The position numbers and the translations under genes were made by a program. The notes under the pieces were generated by a model, which searched no databases, had not been told where the DNA came from, and saw only the letters and a list, made by a program, of their open reading frames with translations. Source: an uncultured Pelagibacteraceae bacterium (GTDB lineage Bacteria > Pseudomonadota > Alphaproteobacteria > Pelagibacterales > Pelagibacteraceae). From it: DNA of 64,000 nucleotides. The stretch's first letter is position 1. The number at the start of each line of letters is the position of its first letter. Of the stretch, positions 16,631 through 24,900 are shown piece after piece. The stretch is from positions 1 through 64,000 of the forward strand of contig CACJOY010000003.1 of NCBI GenBank assembly GCA_902595125.1. Direction: 5' to 3'.

Positions 16631-17248
16631 TTATTTAGATGAAATTTCAATTTTTTCATTATTATTTTGCATAAAAATTTCCATATTTTTTGTAATTAAG
16701 TCTAACCTAACATTATCAGCTTTGACCGTGCCTTGTAGACCTTCATATACAACATTTTCATAAATTTTAATAATATTTTCATTAAAATTTACGTCTAATT
16801 TTTCTGATAAGATCACATTAGTTAGATAAATCACTTTGACACTATTGAAAAATTCAGTGTTATAATTCGAATTGTTATAATTTGCGTTTTTAGAAGTAAT
16901 AATAAGTGGAATGCCTTCTTTATCATTATATATGGCTGTTACAAATTGCATTTCGACGATTTCAATATTACCTGAACTAGGAACACCTTGTATTTCACTT
17001 CTGTCGTCCTCATACTTTAACTCACTTAATTCAGCAGTAATTGTATATTTAGTGTTGTCATCAAATGCAACGTTGTATTCAAGATTTTTAATTAAATTGT
17101 TATCACTTTCTAAAAGTGAAGAATTTTCCTTTAACTCGATTTTTTTTAAGTCTGAAGTTTTGTTAGTTTTTAAGAAATAAAAGTAAAATAAAAAAGATAA
17201 TAAAATCAATAAGAGAAAAATGAATAATTGTATCAACTTTTTCATCAA
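16631..17248 (-). CDS. lptC: LPS export periplasmic protein LptC-like
   Basis: The 205-residue protein has an N-terminal membrane anchor (residues 5-26, highly hydrophobic) followed by a beta-rich periplasmic region with repeats such as LIITSKNANYN and GLQGTVKADNVRLDL, typical of the LptC/LptA/OstA jellyroll. In the kdsD-lptC-lptB context the call is LptC, though the fold alone does not exclude a merged LptC/LptA role. It abuts kdsD with no spacer. Confidence 0.8.
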   Translation of the reverse strand: MMKKLIQLFIFLLLILLSFLFYFYFLKTNKTSDLKKIELKENSSLLESDNNLIKNLEYNVAFDDNTKYTITAELSELKYEDDRSEIQGVPSSGNIEIVEMQFVTAIYNDKEGIPLIITSKNANYNNSNYNTEFFNSVKVIYLTNVILSEKLDVNFNENIIKIYENVVYEGLQGTVKADNVRLDLITKNMEIFMQNNNEKIEISSK

Positions 17249-18214
17249 TTATTTTAAATTTTTGATAAGATCATGAATATGTATTACTCCAACAGTTTTT
17301 CTTTTATTTCCTTTTTTAAAGACACAAACATTTGTTACTTTTTTTTTGTTCATTTGTTTCAAAACATCTGTAGCTAGTATATTCTCTTCTACGCAAAATG
17401 GGTTTTTTGTTGTAAAAGATTTTATTTTTGAACTATCAATTTTACGTTTTTTTTGAATTAATCTTTTTAGGTCTCCATCTGTAAAGACTCCAGTTGAATT
17501 ACCTTGATTGTTAATAGTTACAATGAAACCGAGACCTTTTGAATTAAGAGTCTTTAATGCTTCTTTCATAATTTGATTTTCATTAACAAACGGCACTTTT
17601 TTTTTAATTAACATTAAATCTCCAGCAGTTTTTAATTTTACCCCTAAATTTCCAGATGGATGAAATTTTTTGAAATCTAGTTTACTAAATTTTTTTTTTT
17701 TCATTAAAGCAATTGAAAGAGCATCTCCAAATGACAATTGTGTTGTAGTGCTTGATGTGGGTACTATACCATCCCCAGACTCTAATACTTCAGGAATAAA
17801 TAATTTAATATTTGAGGACTTATATAAGATAGAATCTTTATTTGATACGATCCCAATTAAAAGAATTTTATTTGCCTTAGCATATTTGATTATATTTTTT
17901 AATTCAGCAGTATTTCCAGAATAGCTTATCAATATAAGTACATCTTTATTTGTAATTCTACCTAAGTCCCCATGGGAACAATCAGATGCAGAGATCGGAA
18001 AAGAAGGAGTACCTACTGAAGATAATGTAGCTGAAATTTTAGCAGCTATTATTCCACTTTTTCCTACACCGCATACAATAACTTTAGATTTACATTTTAA
18101 AATTGCATTTACTGCATCGTCAAAAGACTCATTTATAGAACTCTTGAGTTTTTTCAAAGCTCTAATCTGTAAATCTACTACTTCTTTTCCTATTTCATTT
18201 ATTTTATTTTTCAT
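17249..18214 (-). CDS. kdsD: Arabinose-5-phosphate isomerase
   Basis: The 321-residue protein joins an N-terminal SIS domain (CGVGKSGIIAAKISATLSSV, SGNTAELKNI) to two C-terminal CBS domains. It converts ribulose 5-phosphate to arabinose 5-phosphate, the first step to Kdo. It works in the same pathway as kdsB at 23286. It lies 3 bases after the RNase D-like gene. Confidence 0.92.
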   Translation of the reverse strand: MKNKINEIGKEVVDLQIRALKKLKSSINESFDDAVNAILKCKSKVIVCGVGKSGIIAAKISATLSSVGTPSFPISASDCSHGDLGRITNKDVLILISYSGNTAELKNIIKYAKANKILLIGIVSNKDSILYKSSNIKLFIPEVLESGDGIVPTSSTTTQLSFGDALSIALMKKKKFSKLDFKKFHPSGNLGVKLKTAGDLMLIKKKVPFVNENQIMKEALKTLNSKGLGFIVTINNQGNSTGVFTDGDLKRLIQKKRKIDSSKIKSFTTKNPFCVEENILATDVLKQMNKKKVTNVCVFKKGNKRKTVGVIHIHDLIKNLK

Positions 18215-18217
18215 TTT

Positions 18218-18829
18218 TTAATGTGACCAGATATCATCTCTAAATAGGGCTAAATCAAGATCAACTCTAGTTTTTAAAAATTTTAAACAATCATTATATA
18301 AATTTATTCTGTTTTCTCTTATGAGAATTTTATTGAGTTCATCATGAATTTTGTGAAGGAAAATAACATCATTTGCACAATACTTTAATTGTGCTGGTGT
18401 TAGCTCACCACCAAAATCAGAACTTTGAGATTGTTTACTTATATCAATATTAATAAATTCTTTTATAAGAGTTTTTAAAGAATGATTTTCTGAATATGAT
18501 CTTGCTAACTTTGAGGCAATTTTAGTATCCAAAACATTTTCAATATCTATTTTCAAATAATGTTTTATATGTGCCATGTCAGCTCTTGCATAATGAAAAA
18601 TTTTTTTAACATTTTTATCATTAAGTAATTTTTTCAGTACAGGTGCATCATATGTCTCTCTATTTAATTGAACTATATGAGCATCATTATTTCCACTTGA
18701 AACTTGAATGAGACAAAGTGGGTCTCTTCGAACATTTAAACCAAGAAATTCTCCATCAAAACTACATATATTGCCTAAGTCTAAATCTTCTGGTAGATCA
18801 TTCTTGTGGAGTTTAATATCAATATTCAT
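18218..18829 (-). CDS. rnd: RNase D-like 3'-5' exonuclease
   Basis: The 203-residue protein contains only the DEDDy exonuclease domain. FDGEFLGL near residue 24 supplies the first acidic pair, HYARADMAHI the second Asp, and YCANDVIFLH the Tyr/Asp end. The HRDC domain of classical RNase D is absent, as in the short alphaproteobacterial form. It probably trims structured RNAs. It is divergently arranged from the epimerase gene with a 16-base gap. Confidence 0.85.
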   Translation of the reverse strand: MNIDIKLHKNDLPEDLDLGNICSFDGEFLGLNVRRDPLCLIQVSSGNNDAHIVQLNRETYDAPVLKKLLNDKNVKKIFHYARADMAHIKHYLKIDIENVLDTKIASKLARSYSENHSLKTLIKEFINIDISKQSQSSDFGGELTPAQLKYCANDVIFLHKIHDELNKILIRENRINLYNDCLKFLKTRVDLDLALFRDDIWSH

Positions 18830-18845
18830 TTTTAATTATATATAT

Positions 18846-19823
18846 ATGAAATTTTTAAAAAGTGTCTTAATTTTTGGTGGTTCTGGACAAATAGGTCGTC
18901 ATTTAATAAGAAAGCTTACAAAAAATAACTACAAAGTCACAGTCGTGACAAGAAATATTCATCAAAAAAGTTATATGATTAAAACTCAAGCAAATCCAGG
19001 CTATATAGATATAGTTGAGGCGAATATTTTTGATGAGAGAAAAATAAGAAAGCTTTTTGAAAATTCAGATATTTGTATAAATTTAATAGGAATTTTATAT
19101 GAAAAAAAAGGCAGTTCTTTTGAAAATATTCATGCCTTATTTCCATCTATTTTAGCTAAACTTTGCAAAGAATATAAGATAAAACATTTTATACATTTAT
19201 CCGCTCTAGGTATTAATGAAGCAATAGAATCAGATTATGCAAGAAGTAAATTAAGTGGTGAAGCAAATATCCTTAATAATTTTCCTTTGTCAACAATATT
19301 AAGGCCTTCAGTAGTATATTCTGTTGACGATAATTTTACGACGACTTTTATGACACTTCTAAGTAGACTTCCAATATTTCCAATTTATTACTCAGGAAGA
19401 ACAAAATTTATGCCCATTCATTGTTCTGATTTGACTGACATAATTTATAATGTAATCTCTAAAAATATTTCCTCTAAAATTATTGAATGTGTTGGTCCTA
19501 AAATAATTACTTTTAGGGAGATTATTGAAATTTTACTGAGATTAATAAATAAAAAAAGAATTCTTTTACCGTTACCTTTATCTATTGCAAATTTGTCAGC
19601 AAAATTTTTTCAATTATTTCCAAAACCCTTGCTTACACAAGATCAATTAAGACTACTAAAATATGACAATATTTCATCTGGAAAATATAAAACTAATTCA
19701 GATTTTGGCATTCCAAGTCTAAGAAATTTTGAAAATGAGGTAAAAAAATATTGCTATATGTGGAAAGAAGGTGGCCAATTTTCTACTGAGAAATATAAAT
19801 TAGATGTAGATAATAAAAAATAG
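18846..19823 (+). CDS. NAD(P)-binding epimerase-like protein (complex I NDUFA9-like)
   Basis: From the ATG at 18846 the protein has 325 residues with a Rossmann dinucleotide motif (FGGSGQIGRHLIRKL) near the N-terminus and SDYARSKLSGE as the YxxxK-type region. It resembles atypical short-chain dehydrogenases related to mitochondrial NDUFA9, which are common in alphaproteobacteria. Earlier in-frame codons lie inside the opposite-strand RNase D gene, so the downstream ATG was chosen. The enzymatic role is not established. Confidence 0.8.
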   Translation: MKFLKSVLIFGGSGQIGRHLIRKLTKNNYKVTVVTRNIHQKSYMIKTQANPGYIDIVEANIFDERKIRKLFENSDICINLIGILYEKKGSSFENIHALFPSILAKLCKEYKIKHFIHLSALGINEAIESDYARSKLSGEANILNNFPLSTILRPSVVYSVDDNFTTTFMTLLSRLPIFPIYYSGRTKFMPIHCSDLTDIIYNVISKNISSKIIECVGPKIITFREIIEILLRLINKKRILLPLPLSIANLSAKFFQLFPKPLLTQDQLRLLKYDNISSGKYKTNSDFGIPSLRNFENEVKKYCYMWKEGGQFSTEKYKLDVDNKK

Positions 19824-19828
19824 CTCTA

Positions 19829-20209
19829 TTAAGCAGATTGGATTTTCTTTTCAATAAATTCTGGAACTTCTTCTTTATTTGGAGCATCTTCTTTTTTATT
19901 TTTTGGCTGATAAGCATAAAGGAGATGTAATTTACAATAAGAAAAATCTTTTAATGACGTTCTTCCACAAAAATAAAATGACTTTTCATCTGGATGACCT
20001 ATAGGCCATTTACATGAATCCTCTGTTAACTCCTCCAGTTGTTTAGGGTTTTCTGGTTCAAAATCTTTTTCAATTATTAGAGATTTAAACCTGCTTCTTC
20101 TTCCTCTTTTTAATTTTTTATTTTTATTCTCTAATGAATTTTCAAAGCTTTGATTTGATGTTGCGGCTCTGGTTTTAATTTTTGCTGAAAGATTCAATCT
20201 GTGTGCTTT
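19829..20209 (-). CDS. gcrA: GcrA, 3' part
   Basis: This frame continues GcrA after the hairpin insertion, beginning K-A-H-R-L-N-L-S-A-K-I-K, the expected sequence after the recognition helix. The C-terminal half contains a Cys/His-bearing segment (CKWPIGHPDEKSFYFCG, CKLHLLYAYQP) typical of alphaproteobacterial GcrA. The first in-frame start-like codon is a TTG at 20197, but the homology runs upstream to the GGA at 20212-20210, so this is a continuation rather than a separate gene. The joined GcrA would be about 164 residues, normal for the family. Confidence 0.88.
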   Translation of the reverse strand, partial: KAHRLNLSAKIKTRAATSNQSFENSLENKNKKLKRGRRSRFKSLIIEKDFEPENPKQLEELTEDSCKWPIGHPDEKSFYFCGRTSLKDFSYCKLHLLYAYQPKNKKEDAPNKEEVPEFIEKKIQSA

Positions 20210-20256
20210 TCCAAATGCGCGTGCCCCTCTAAAATTTAGAGGGGCATAATGCGCCC
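20210..20256 (-). other. Hairpin insertion (candidate translational bypass element) in gcrA
   Basis: The GcrA frame reads GTC-ATT-GGG (Gly38 codon, 20256-20254) and then enters an insertion. It contains perfect 11-base complementary arms GCCCCTCTAAA and TTTAGAGGGGC, flanked by GCGC on both sides that can pair as an outer stem. The first in-frame TAA (20238-20236) lies at the hairpin tip. The insertion ends CATTT before GGA (20212-20210). Skipping 20253-20210 (44 bases) from GGG to GGA restores N-A-V-I-G-K-A-H-R-L. Its layout, both junctions and the GGGGCAC after the hairpin match the rpsA insertion, while arm and loop sequences differ. Confidence 0.8.
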
Positions 20257-20367
20257 AATGACGGCATTACGTGAGATGCCGCCTATAATCTCCGCTATTT
20301 GTGAGGCAGTGTTTCCTTTGCCCCATAACTCTTTTAATTTTGCTACTTTTTCATCTGTCCAACTCAT
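20236..20367 (-). CDS. gcrA: GcrA cell-cycle regulator, 5' part
   Basis: The ATG at 20367 begins MSWTDEKVAKLKELWGKG, the classic GcrA N-terminus. The frame continues to SRNAVIG (residues 32-38), inside the DNA-binding helix-turn-helix. The next five residues and the stop come from the hairpin insertion, giving only a 43-residue product unless the gap is skipped. GcrA binds sigma70 and GANTC-methylated promoters in cell-cycle control. The 183-base gap to argD contains several TATAAT-like elements that could serve both genes, and nothing else recognisable. Confidence 0.9.
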   Translation of the reverse strand: MSWTDEKVAKLKELWGKGNTASQIAEIIGGISRNAVIGRIMPL

Positions 20368-20550
20368 AAATTCTATATAATGTGTATATATTAATATAAT
20401 ACACAATATAATGTTATTAATTAAAAAAATAAACAAGGAAAATTTAAGGTTTATCAACAATAATTGGGTAAATTTTATAAACTTTATATTCAATCACCAC
20501 TTGTATCTATCTATTTTAATTTATAGAAGAATTTGAAGATAATTAAAAAA

Positions 20551-21714
20551 ATGAGTTTTTTAGCAAAAAATTACAATAGAAGAAATATTTCTTTCAAAAA
20601 AGGTAAGGGTAGTTACCTTTATTCTTCAAAAGGAAAAAAGTATTTGGATTTTGTTCAAGGTATAGCAGTAAATTCATTAGGTCACGCTCATCCAGAATTG
20701 ATCAAAGTTATTAACGATCAAACTAAAAAACTTTGGCACGTTTCAAATTCATTTATTATCCCTGAGGGTGAACTATTAGCAAAAAAACTAGCTAAAAAAA
20801 CATTTGCTGACTATATAATGTTTCAAAATAGTGGAGCTGAAGCAACAGAGGCAGCAATTAAAGTTGCAAGAAGATACTTTTATTCTATTGGAAAACCTAA
20901 AAAGAACAGAATTTTATGTGTAAAAAATTCTTTTCATGGAAGAACGATAGCAGCAATTTTTGCTAGTGGATCAAAAAAAATGACAGAGGGGTTTGGTCCA
21001 AAAATAAGTGGTTTCGATCAATTTAAATTTGGAGATCATTATTCATTAAAAAAGAAAATAGGTAAAAATACAGCCGCAATTATGATAGAACCTATAATGG
21101 GTGAGGGTGGTATCAAAGTAATACCTGATTGGTGTTTAAGAGAGCTAAGAAAATTATGTAATAAAAACAATATCCTGTTAATTTTAGATGAAGTACAGTG
21201 TGGGATTTCTCGATCTGGTGATTTTTTTGCTTTTGAAAAAGCAAAAATAAAACCTGATATCGTGCCAATAGCCAAAGGAATAGGTGGTGGATTTCCAATT
21301 GGCGCGGTATTAATGAACAAAAAGGTTGCCAAAAGCATGATACCTGGAACCCATGGCTCTACATTTGGAGGAAATCCTCTAGCTATGGCAGTTGGCAATA
21401 AAGTTATGGATATAGTTTCAAGTAAAAAATTTTTAAATAACGTAAAAAAACTATCTAAATATTTTCTCTCAAATTTAAATAGTCTTAAAAATAGATATCC
21501 AAATATTATCAAGGAAGTAAGAGGAAGAGGTTTATTAATAGGACTGCAATTACATAATGATCAATCAACATTTATTAAAAAATTAACAGAAAATAAATTT
21601 CTGACTATACGTGCTGCCGAAAACGTTGTTCGACTTTTACCTCCTTTAAATGTTAAAAAAAATGAGATAGATCAAGCTTTAAAGATCTTAAATAAAGTTT
21701 GTGCAGAACTTTAA
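20551..21714 (+). CDS. argD: Acetylornithine aminotransferase
   Basis: This PLP aminotransferase of arginine synthesis (also possibly succinyl-diaminopimelate aminotransferase) has NSGAEATEAAIKVARR, LILDEVQCGISRSG, and the PLP lysine in IAKGIGGGFPIGA. The ATG at 20551 gives MSFLAKNYNRR, fitting family N-termini; an upstream in-frame TTG adds only six residues. The gene is followed after 4 bases by argF, forming an arginine pair. Confidence 0.93.
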   Translation: MSFLAKNYNRRNISFKKGKGSYLYSSKGKKYLDFVQGIAVNSLGHAHPELIKVINDQTKKLWHVSNSFIIPEGELLAKKLAKKTFADYIMFQNSGAEATEAAIKVARRYFYSIGKPKKNRILCVKNSFHGRTIAAIFASGSKKMTEGFGPKISGFDQFKFGDHYSLKKKIGKNTAAIMIEPIMGEGGIKVIPDWCLRELRKLCNKNNILLILDEVQCGISRSGDFFAFEKAKIKPDIVPIAKGIGGGFPIGAVLMNKKVAKSMIPGTHGSTFGGNPLAMAVGNKVMDIVSSKKFLNNVKKLSKYFLSNLNSLKNRYPNIIKEVRGRGLLIGLQLHNDQSTFIKKLTENKFLTIRAAENVVRLLPPLNVKKNEIDQALKILNKVCAEL

Positions 21715-21718
21715 TATT

Positions 21719-22648
21719 ATGAAACACTTTATAAATTTAAAAGATATTCCAGTCAAAGATTTAAGAAAAATTTTAGCCGACGCGAAAAAAAGAAAAGCTG
21801 ACAGAAAAAATTTAAATCATTTACAGGCTGATAAAGGAGCACCTCTAAAAGGAAAATTATTAATCCAAATGTTTGAAAAATCTAGTTTAAGAACCAGGTT
21901 GAGCTTTTATCTGGCAATCAAACAACTTGGTGGGGGAACATTAACATTAAGATCTAATGAACTACATCTAGGTGAAGGAGGAGAGTCTATCGCAGATACT
22001 GCTAAGATACTTTCAACATATGGAGATGGATTTATGCTGAGAACTGATAGCGATCTGAAAATTGAGAACTTTAAAAAATATATGACAATACCGATAATTA
22101 ATGGGCTAAGTCCATTCTCACATCCAACTCAAATTTTATCAGATATATTTACAGTAGAGGAAATTAAGAACAAACCTATCTCAAAACTAAATATAGCTTG
22201 GATTGGCGACTCAAATAATGTTTTAAATAGTTTGATTTCTTCGTCAGTAAAATTTAATTTTAAATTAAGTATTGGATGTCCAATAAATTACCAACCTAAT
22301 AAATCTTTATTATCTTGGGCAAAAAAAAATAATAAAAAGATTTACATATACCATGAATCTAAAAAAGCTGTTTTTAATGCTGATATAATATTTTCAGATA
22401 AGGTAATTTCTTTAAATGACAAAGTTAATAAAAAAAAGAAATTGAGTGATTTTAAAAAGTTTAGAATTACTCAAAAACTTTTAAGCTACGCTAAGAAAGA
22501 CTGCTCGTTTCTACATTGTTTACCAAGAGGCAATGAAGTAGATGAAAAGGTTTTTTTTAGTAAAAAATCTAAGGTATGGCAGCAGGCGCTTAATAGAGTT
22601 CATGTACAAAAAAGTATTTTATTATACTGTTTTGGAAAATTACGGTAG
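21719..22648 (+). CDS. argF: Ornithine carbamoyltransferase
   Basis: The protein of 309 residues begins MKHFINLKDI. Carbamoyl-phosphate binding is shown by FEKSSLRTRLSF (SxRTR motif) near residue 51, and the ornithine side by the conserved FLHCLPRG near residue 260. It converts ornithine to citrulline. The ATG at 21719 is preferred over an upstream in-frame start inside argD. Its end overlaps the convergent cytochrome gene by 9 bases. Confidence 0.93.
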   Translation: MKHFINLKDIPVKDLRKILADAKKRKADRKNLNHLQADKGAPLKGKLLIQMFEKSSLRTRLSFYLAIKQLGGGTLTLRSNELHLGEGGESIADTAKILSTYGDGFMLRTDSDLKIENFKKYMTIPIINGLSPFSHPTQILSDIFTVEEIKNKPISKLNIAWIGDSNNVLNSLISSSVKFNFKLSIGCPINYQPNKSLLSWAKKNNKKIYIYHESKKAVFNADIIFSDKVISLNDKVNKKKKLSDFKKFRITQKLLSYAKKDCSFLHCLPRGNEVDEKVFFSKKSKVWQQALNRVHVQKSILLYCFGKLR

Positions 22649-23179
22649 CGGTTTTGGATTATCTGAACTTTGATTTAAATATTTAATAACTGAAGCTCTA
22701 TCTTTTTCTTTTCTGAGTCCGGCAAATGCCATTTTGGTTCCTTTAATCCATTTAGATGGTTTTAATAAATAACCATTTAACTCCTCAAAGGTCCATGACT
22801 TATCATAGTTTAAAAAAGCTTTCGAATATTTGTAATCACTAACTGCTCCAACTTTTCTTCCAACTACATTATATAGTGCAGGACCAATATTATTTTTACC
22901 ATTTTTTACTATCGAATGACATGCAGCACATTTTTTAAAAATTTTTTCACCACTGGCTACATCACCCATGCTCATGAGTGCAGCAATATCAACTTTTGCT
23001 TGAACTACTTCAGCAGTAAGAGTTGAGTTGCTAACAGCTTGATCTAGCTCAACTTTATACCCAGGTGTTTCTGGTTTCTCTACATGAAAAACAATATCAG
23101 AAATCTTACCGATTCCTATAATCAACAAAGCTACCATTAAAATTGCAGCAATTATCTTATTTATTTCAAAAGAATCCAT
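22640..23179 (-). CDS. Membrane-anchored cytochrome c (CycM/c552-like)
   Basis: The 179-residue protein has an uncleaved hydrophobic N-terminus (IIAAILMVALLIIGIGKI) and one heme motif CAACH near residue 86, followed by GPALYNVVGRKVG. The C-terminal region has the Met-ligand segment TKMAFAGLR. It matches membrane-bound class I cytochromes c that carry electrons from the bc1 complex to cytochrome oxidase in alphaproteobacteria. Confidence 0.9.
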   Translation of the reverse strand: MDSFEINKIIAAILMVALLIIGIGKISDIVFHVEKPETPGYKVELDQAVSNSTLTAEVVQAKVDIAALMSMGDVASGEKIFKKCAACHSIVKNGKNNIGPALYNVVGRKVGAVSDYKYSKAFLNYDKSWTFEELNGYLLKPSKWIKGTKMAFAGLRKEKDRASVIKYLNQSSDNPKPLP

Positions 23180-23247
23180 TTTATAAAAACTTATTTTGCA
23201 CGTATAACATTATAAATATAAAATTGCCTATATTTAAATGTACAATT

Positions 23248-23275
23248 TTGCCCCTATTTATATTCTTTATATAAT
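23248..23275 (+). promoter_or_regulatory. Candidate kdsB promoter with near-leaderless start
   Basis: TTGCCC at 23248-23253 and a perfect TATAAT at 23270-23275 are separated by 16 bases. The kdsB ATG is only 10 bases after the -10 box, so the predicted transcript would start about 4 bases before the ATG or at it. No Shine-Dalgarno is visible there. Confidence 0.4.
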
Positions 23276-23285
23276 TTAAAAAACA

Positions 23286-24023
23286 ATGAAAACATTAATT
23301 TTAATTCCATCAAGGCTCTCAGCGACTAGGCTTCCTGGTAAGCCTTTGTTTAAAATCAATGGTTTATCAATTATATCGCACGTTGTTCGTAAAGCGATAG
23401 AGGCTGATATTGGAGAAGTGATTGTTGCAGCGGAAGACCAAGAAATTATTGATGATGTTGAAAATAATGGTGGTAAAGCAATTTTAACCAGCAATGAACA
23501 TACAACTGGGACAGATAGAATTTATGAGGCTTTTGAGAAATTAAAATTACAAGACATAGATTTTGTAATGAATCTACAAGGAGATGAACCGTTGATGAAT
23601 ATTGATGATATTAAAAATTTGAATAATCAGATGATAAAAAATAAATCTGAATTTGGTACATTGGCATCAATTATTACTGATAAAAATTTTCATACAAATA
23701 AAAGCGTAGTAAAGGTAAAAACTAAACAAAAACTATTTGATACTTCATTTCCAGAGGCTTTAGATTTTATGAGAGATTCTAATGAAAAAGCTAGCAATAT
23801 TTATCATCATTTAGGAATTTATTGTTATCAAACTCAGATACTTAAAAAATTTGTTTCTTTCAAACAATCATATAAAGAGAAAGAAAGAAGTCTTGAGCAA
23901 ATTAGAGCCTTAGACAATGGTATCAAGATAAACGTGGCTCTTGCAAAATCTTCACCTATAGGAGTAGATACTGAAGAGGATTTTATGGCTTTAAAAAAAA
24001 TAATGGAATATAAGTCCGAATGA
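23286..24023 (+). CDS. kdsB: 3-deoxy-manno-octulosonate cytidylyltransferase
   Basis: The 245-residue enzyme activates Kdo as CMP-Kdo for lipopolysaccharide. The N-terminal nucleotide motif is IPSRLSATRLPGKPL, the NLQGDEPL segment binds metal and sugar, and ERSLEQIRALDNG is conserved near the end. It overlaps pheA by 4 bases (ATGA), so the two are translationally coupled. Confidence 0.95.
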   Translation: MKTLILIPSRLSATRLPGKPLFKINGLSIISHVVRKAIEADIGEVIVAAEDQEIIDDVENNGGKAILTSNEHTTGTDRIYEAFEKLKLQDIDFVMNLQGDEPLMNIDDIKNLNNQMIKNKSEFGTLASIITDKNFHTNKSVVKVKTKQKLFDTSFPEALDFMRDSNEKASNIYHHLGIYCYQTQILKKFVSFKQSYKEKERSLEQIRALDNGIKINVALAKSSPIGVDTEEDFMALKKIMEYKSE

Positions 24024-24850
24024 AGAAAATTTATTTTCAAGGAACCTTTGGAGCATATTCTCATCTTGCAGCTTTATCAATTGAGCCAAAAGCTGAAATT
24101 ATACCATGCAAAACCTTTGATGAATGTTTTTTGAAAGCAACAAAGGATCCTAGTTCAAAAATGATTATCCCTGAGTCAAATAGAATTACCGGAAATATAG
24201 GTATTGAGTATCTTATTTTTGAATATAGGTTAAATATTTATTCTGAATATTTTCAAAAAATCGAACACAACTTACTTGGAATTCCTGGTACAGATATATC
24301 AGAAATAAAAGATGTTTATTCCCATGGACAAGCATTATCTCAATGCTCCAAATTTATAAAATCTCATAATTTAATTGAACACGTTAGAGCTGATACAGCT
24401 GGATCAGCACAAATGATTTCAAAAAATAATGATAAAAAAAAAGCAGCTATTGCCTCATCTTTAAGCGCAAAAACTTATGGTCTTGAAATTTTAAAAAAAA
24501 ATATTGAAAATGAAAAGGGGAATCTCACTAGGTTTTTAGTTATGGGAAAAAATATTTCCCAACCAGATTTTGGTAAAAAAAAATATATCACTTCTTTCTT
24601 ATTTAAATTAAAAAGTAAACCTGCCGCTCTATATCAATCATTAGGTGGATTTGCGATCAATGGTGTAAATTTGACAAAATTACAAAGTTATCCAGAAAAA
24701 AATACATTTGATTCTTACTTCTTTTTATGTGATCTGGATGGACACATAGAGGATATAAGAGTTCAAAAATCTTTAGAAGAATTGGGATTACATTGTCAAG
24801 ATTTTCACGTTCTAGGTGTTTTCGAAGCCGATAAAATAAGAGAAAAATAA
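24020..24850 (+). CDS. pheA: Prephenate dehydratase
   Basis: The 276-residue enzyme converts prephenate to phenylpyruvate. YFQGTFGAYSHLAAL is the N-terminal substrate segment, and GNLTRFLVMGK carries the catalytic Thr-Arg-Phe. The C-terminal ACT domain (SLGGFAINGVNLTKLQSYP) gives phenylalanine feedback. There is no fused chorismate mutase domain. Confidence 0.94.
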   Translation: MKKIYFQGTFGAYSHLAALSIEPKAEIIPCKTFDECFLKATKDPSSKMIIPESNRITGNIGIEYLIFEYRLNIYSEYFQKIEHNLLGIPGTDISEIKDVYSHGQALSQCSKFIKSHNLIEHVRADTAGSAQMISKNNDKKKAAIASSLSAKTYGLEILKKNIENEKGNLTRFLVMGKNISQPDFGKKKYITSFLFKLKSKPAALYQSLGGFAINGVNLTKLQSYPEKNTFDSYFFLCDLDGHIEDIRVQKSLEELGLHCQDFHVLGVFEADKIREK

Positions 24851-24864
24851 TTATTAATCTTTTC

Positions 24865-24894
24865 TTGTAGATTAGAAATTATTACTGCTATAAT
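24865..24894 (+). promoter_or_regulatory. Promoter of the SRP RNA gene
   Basis: TTGTAG at 24865-24870 and a perfect TATAAT at 24889-24894 are separated by 18 bases. The predicted RNA 5' end at 24901 lies 7 bases downstream, the expected distance. The promoter probably also serves dnaX, which starts 8 bases after the RNA. Confidence 0.6.
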
Positions 24895-24900
24895 AGTAAT

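Noticed and set aside
19829-20197. Independent 122-residue hypothetical protein
   Set aside because: It continues GcrA exactly after the hairpin insertion, and its start would be a TTG inside the conserved helix region.
21039-21512. 157-residue minus-strand ORF opposite argD
   Set aside because: It is a shadow of argD, rich in Phe/Leu/Ser from reverse-reading Lys/Glu codons.
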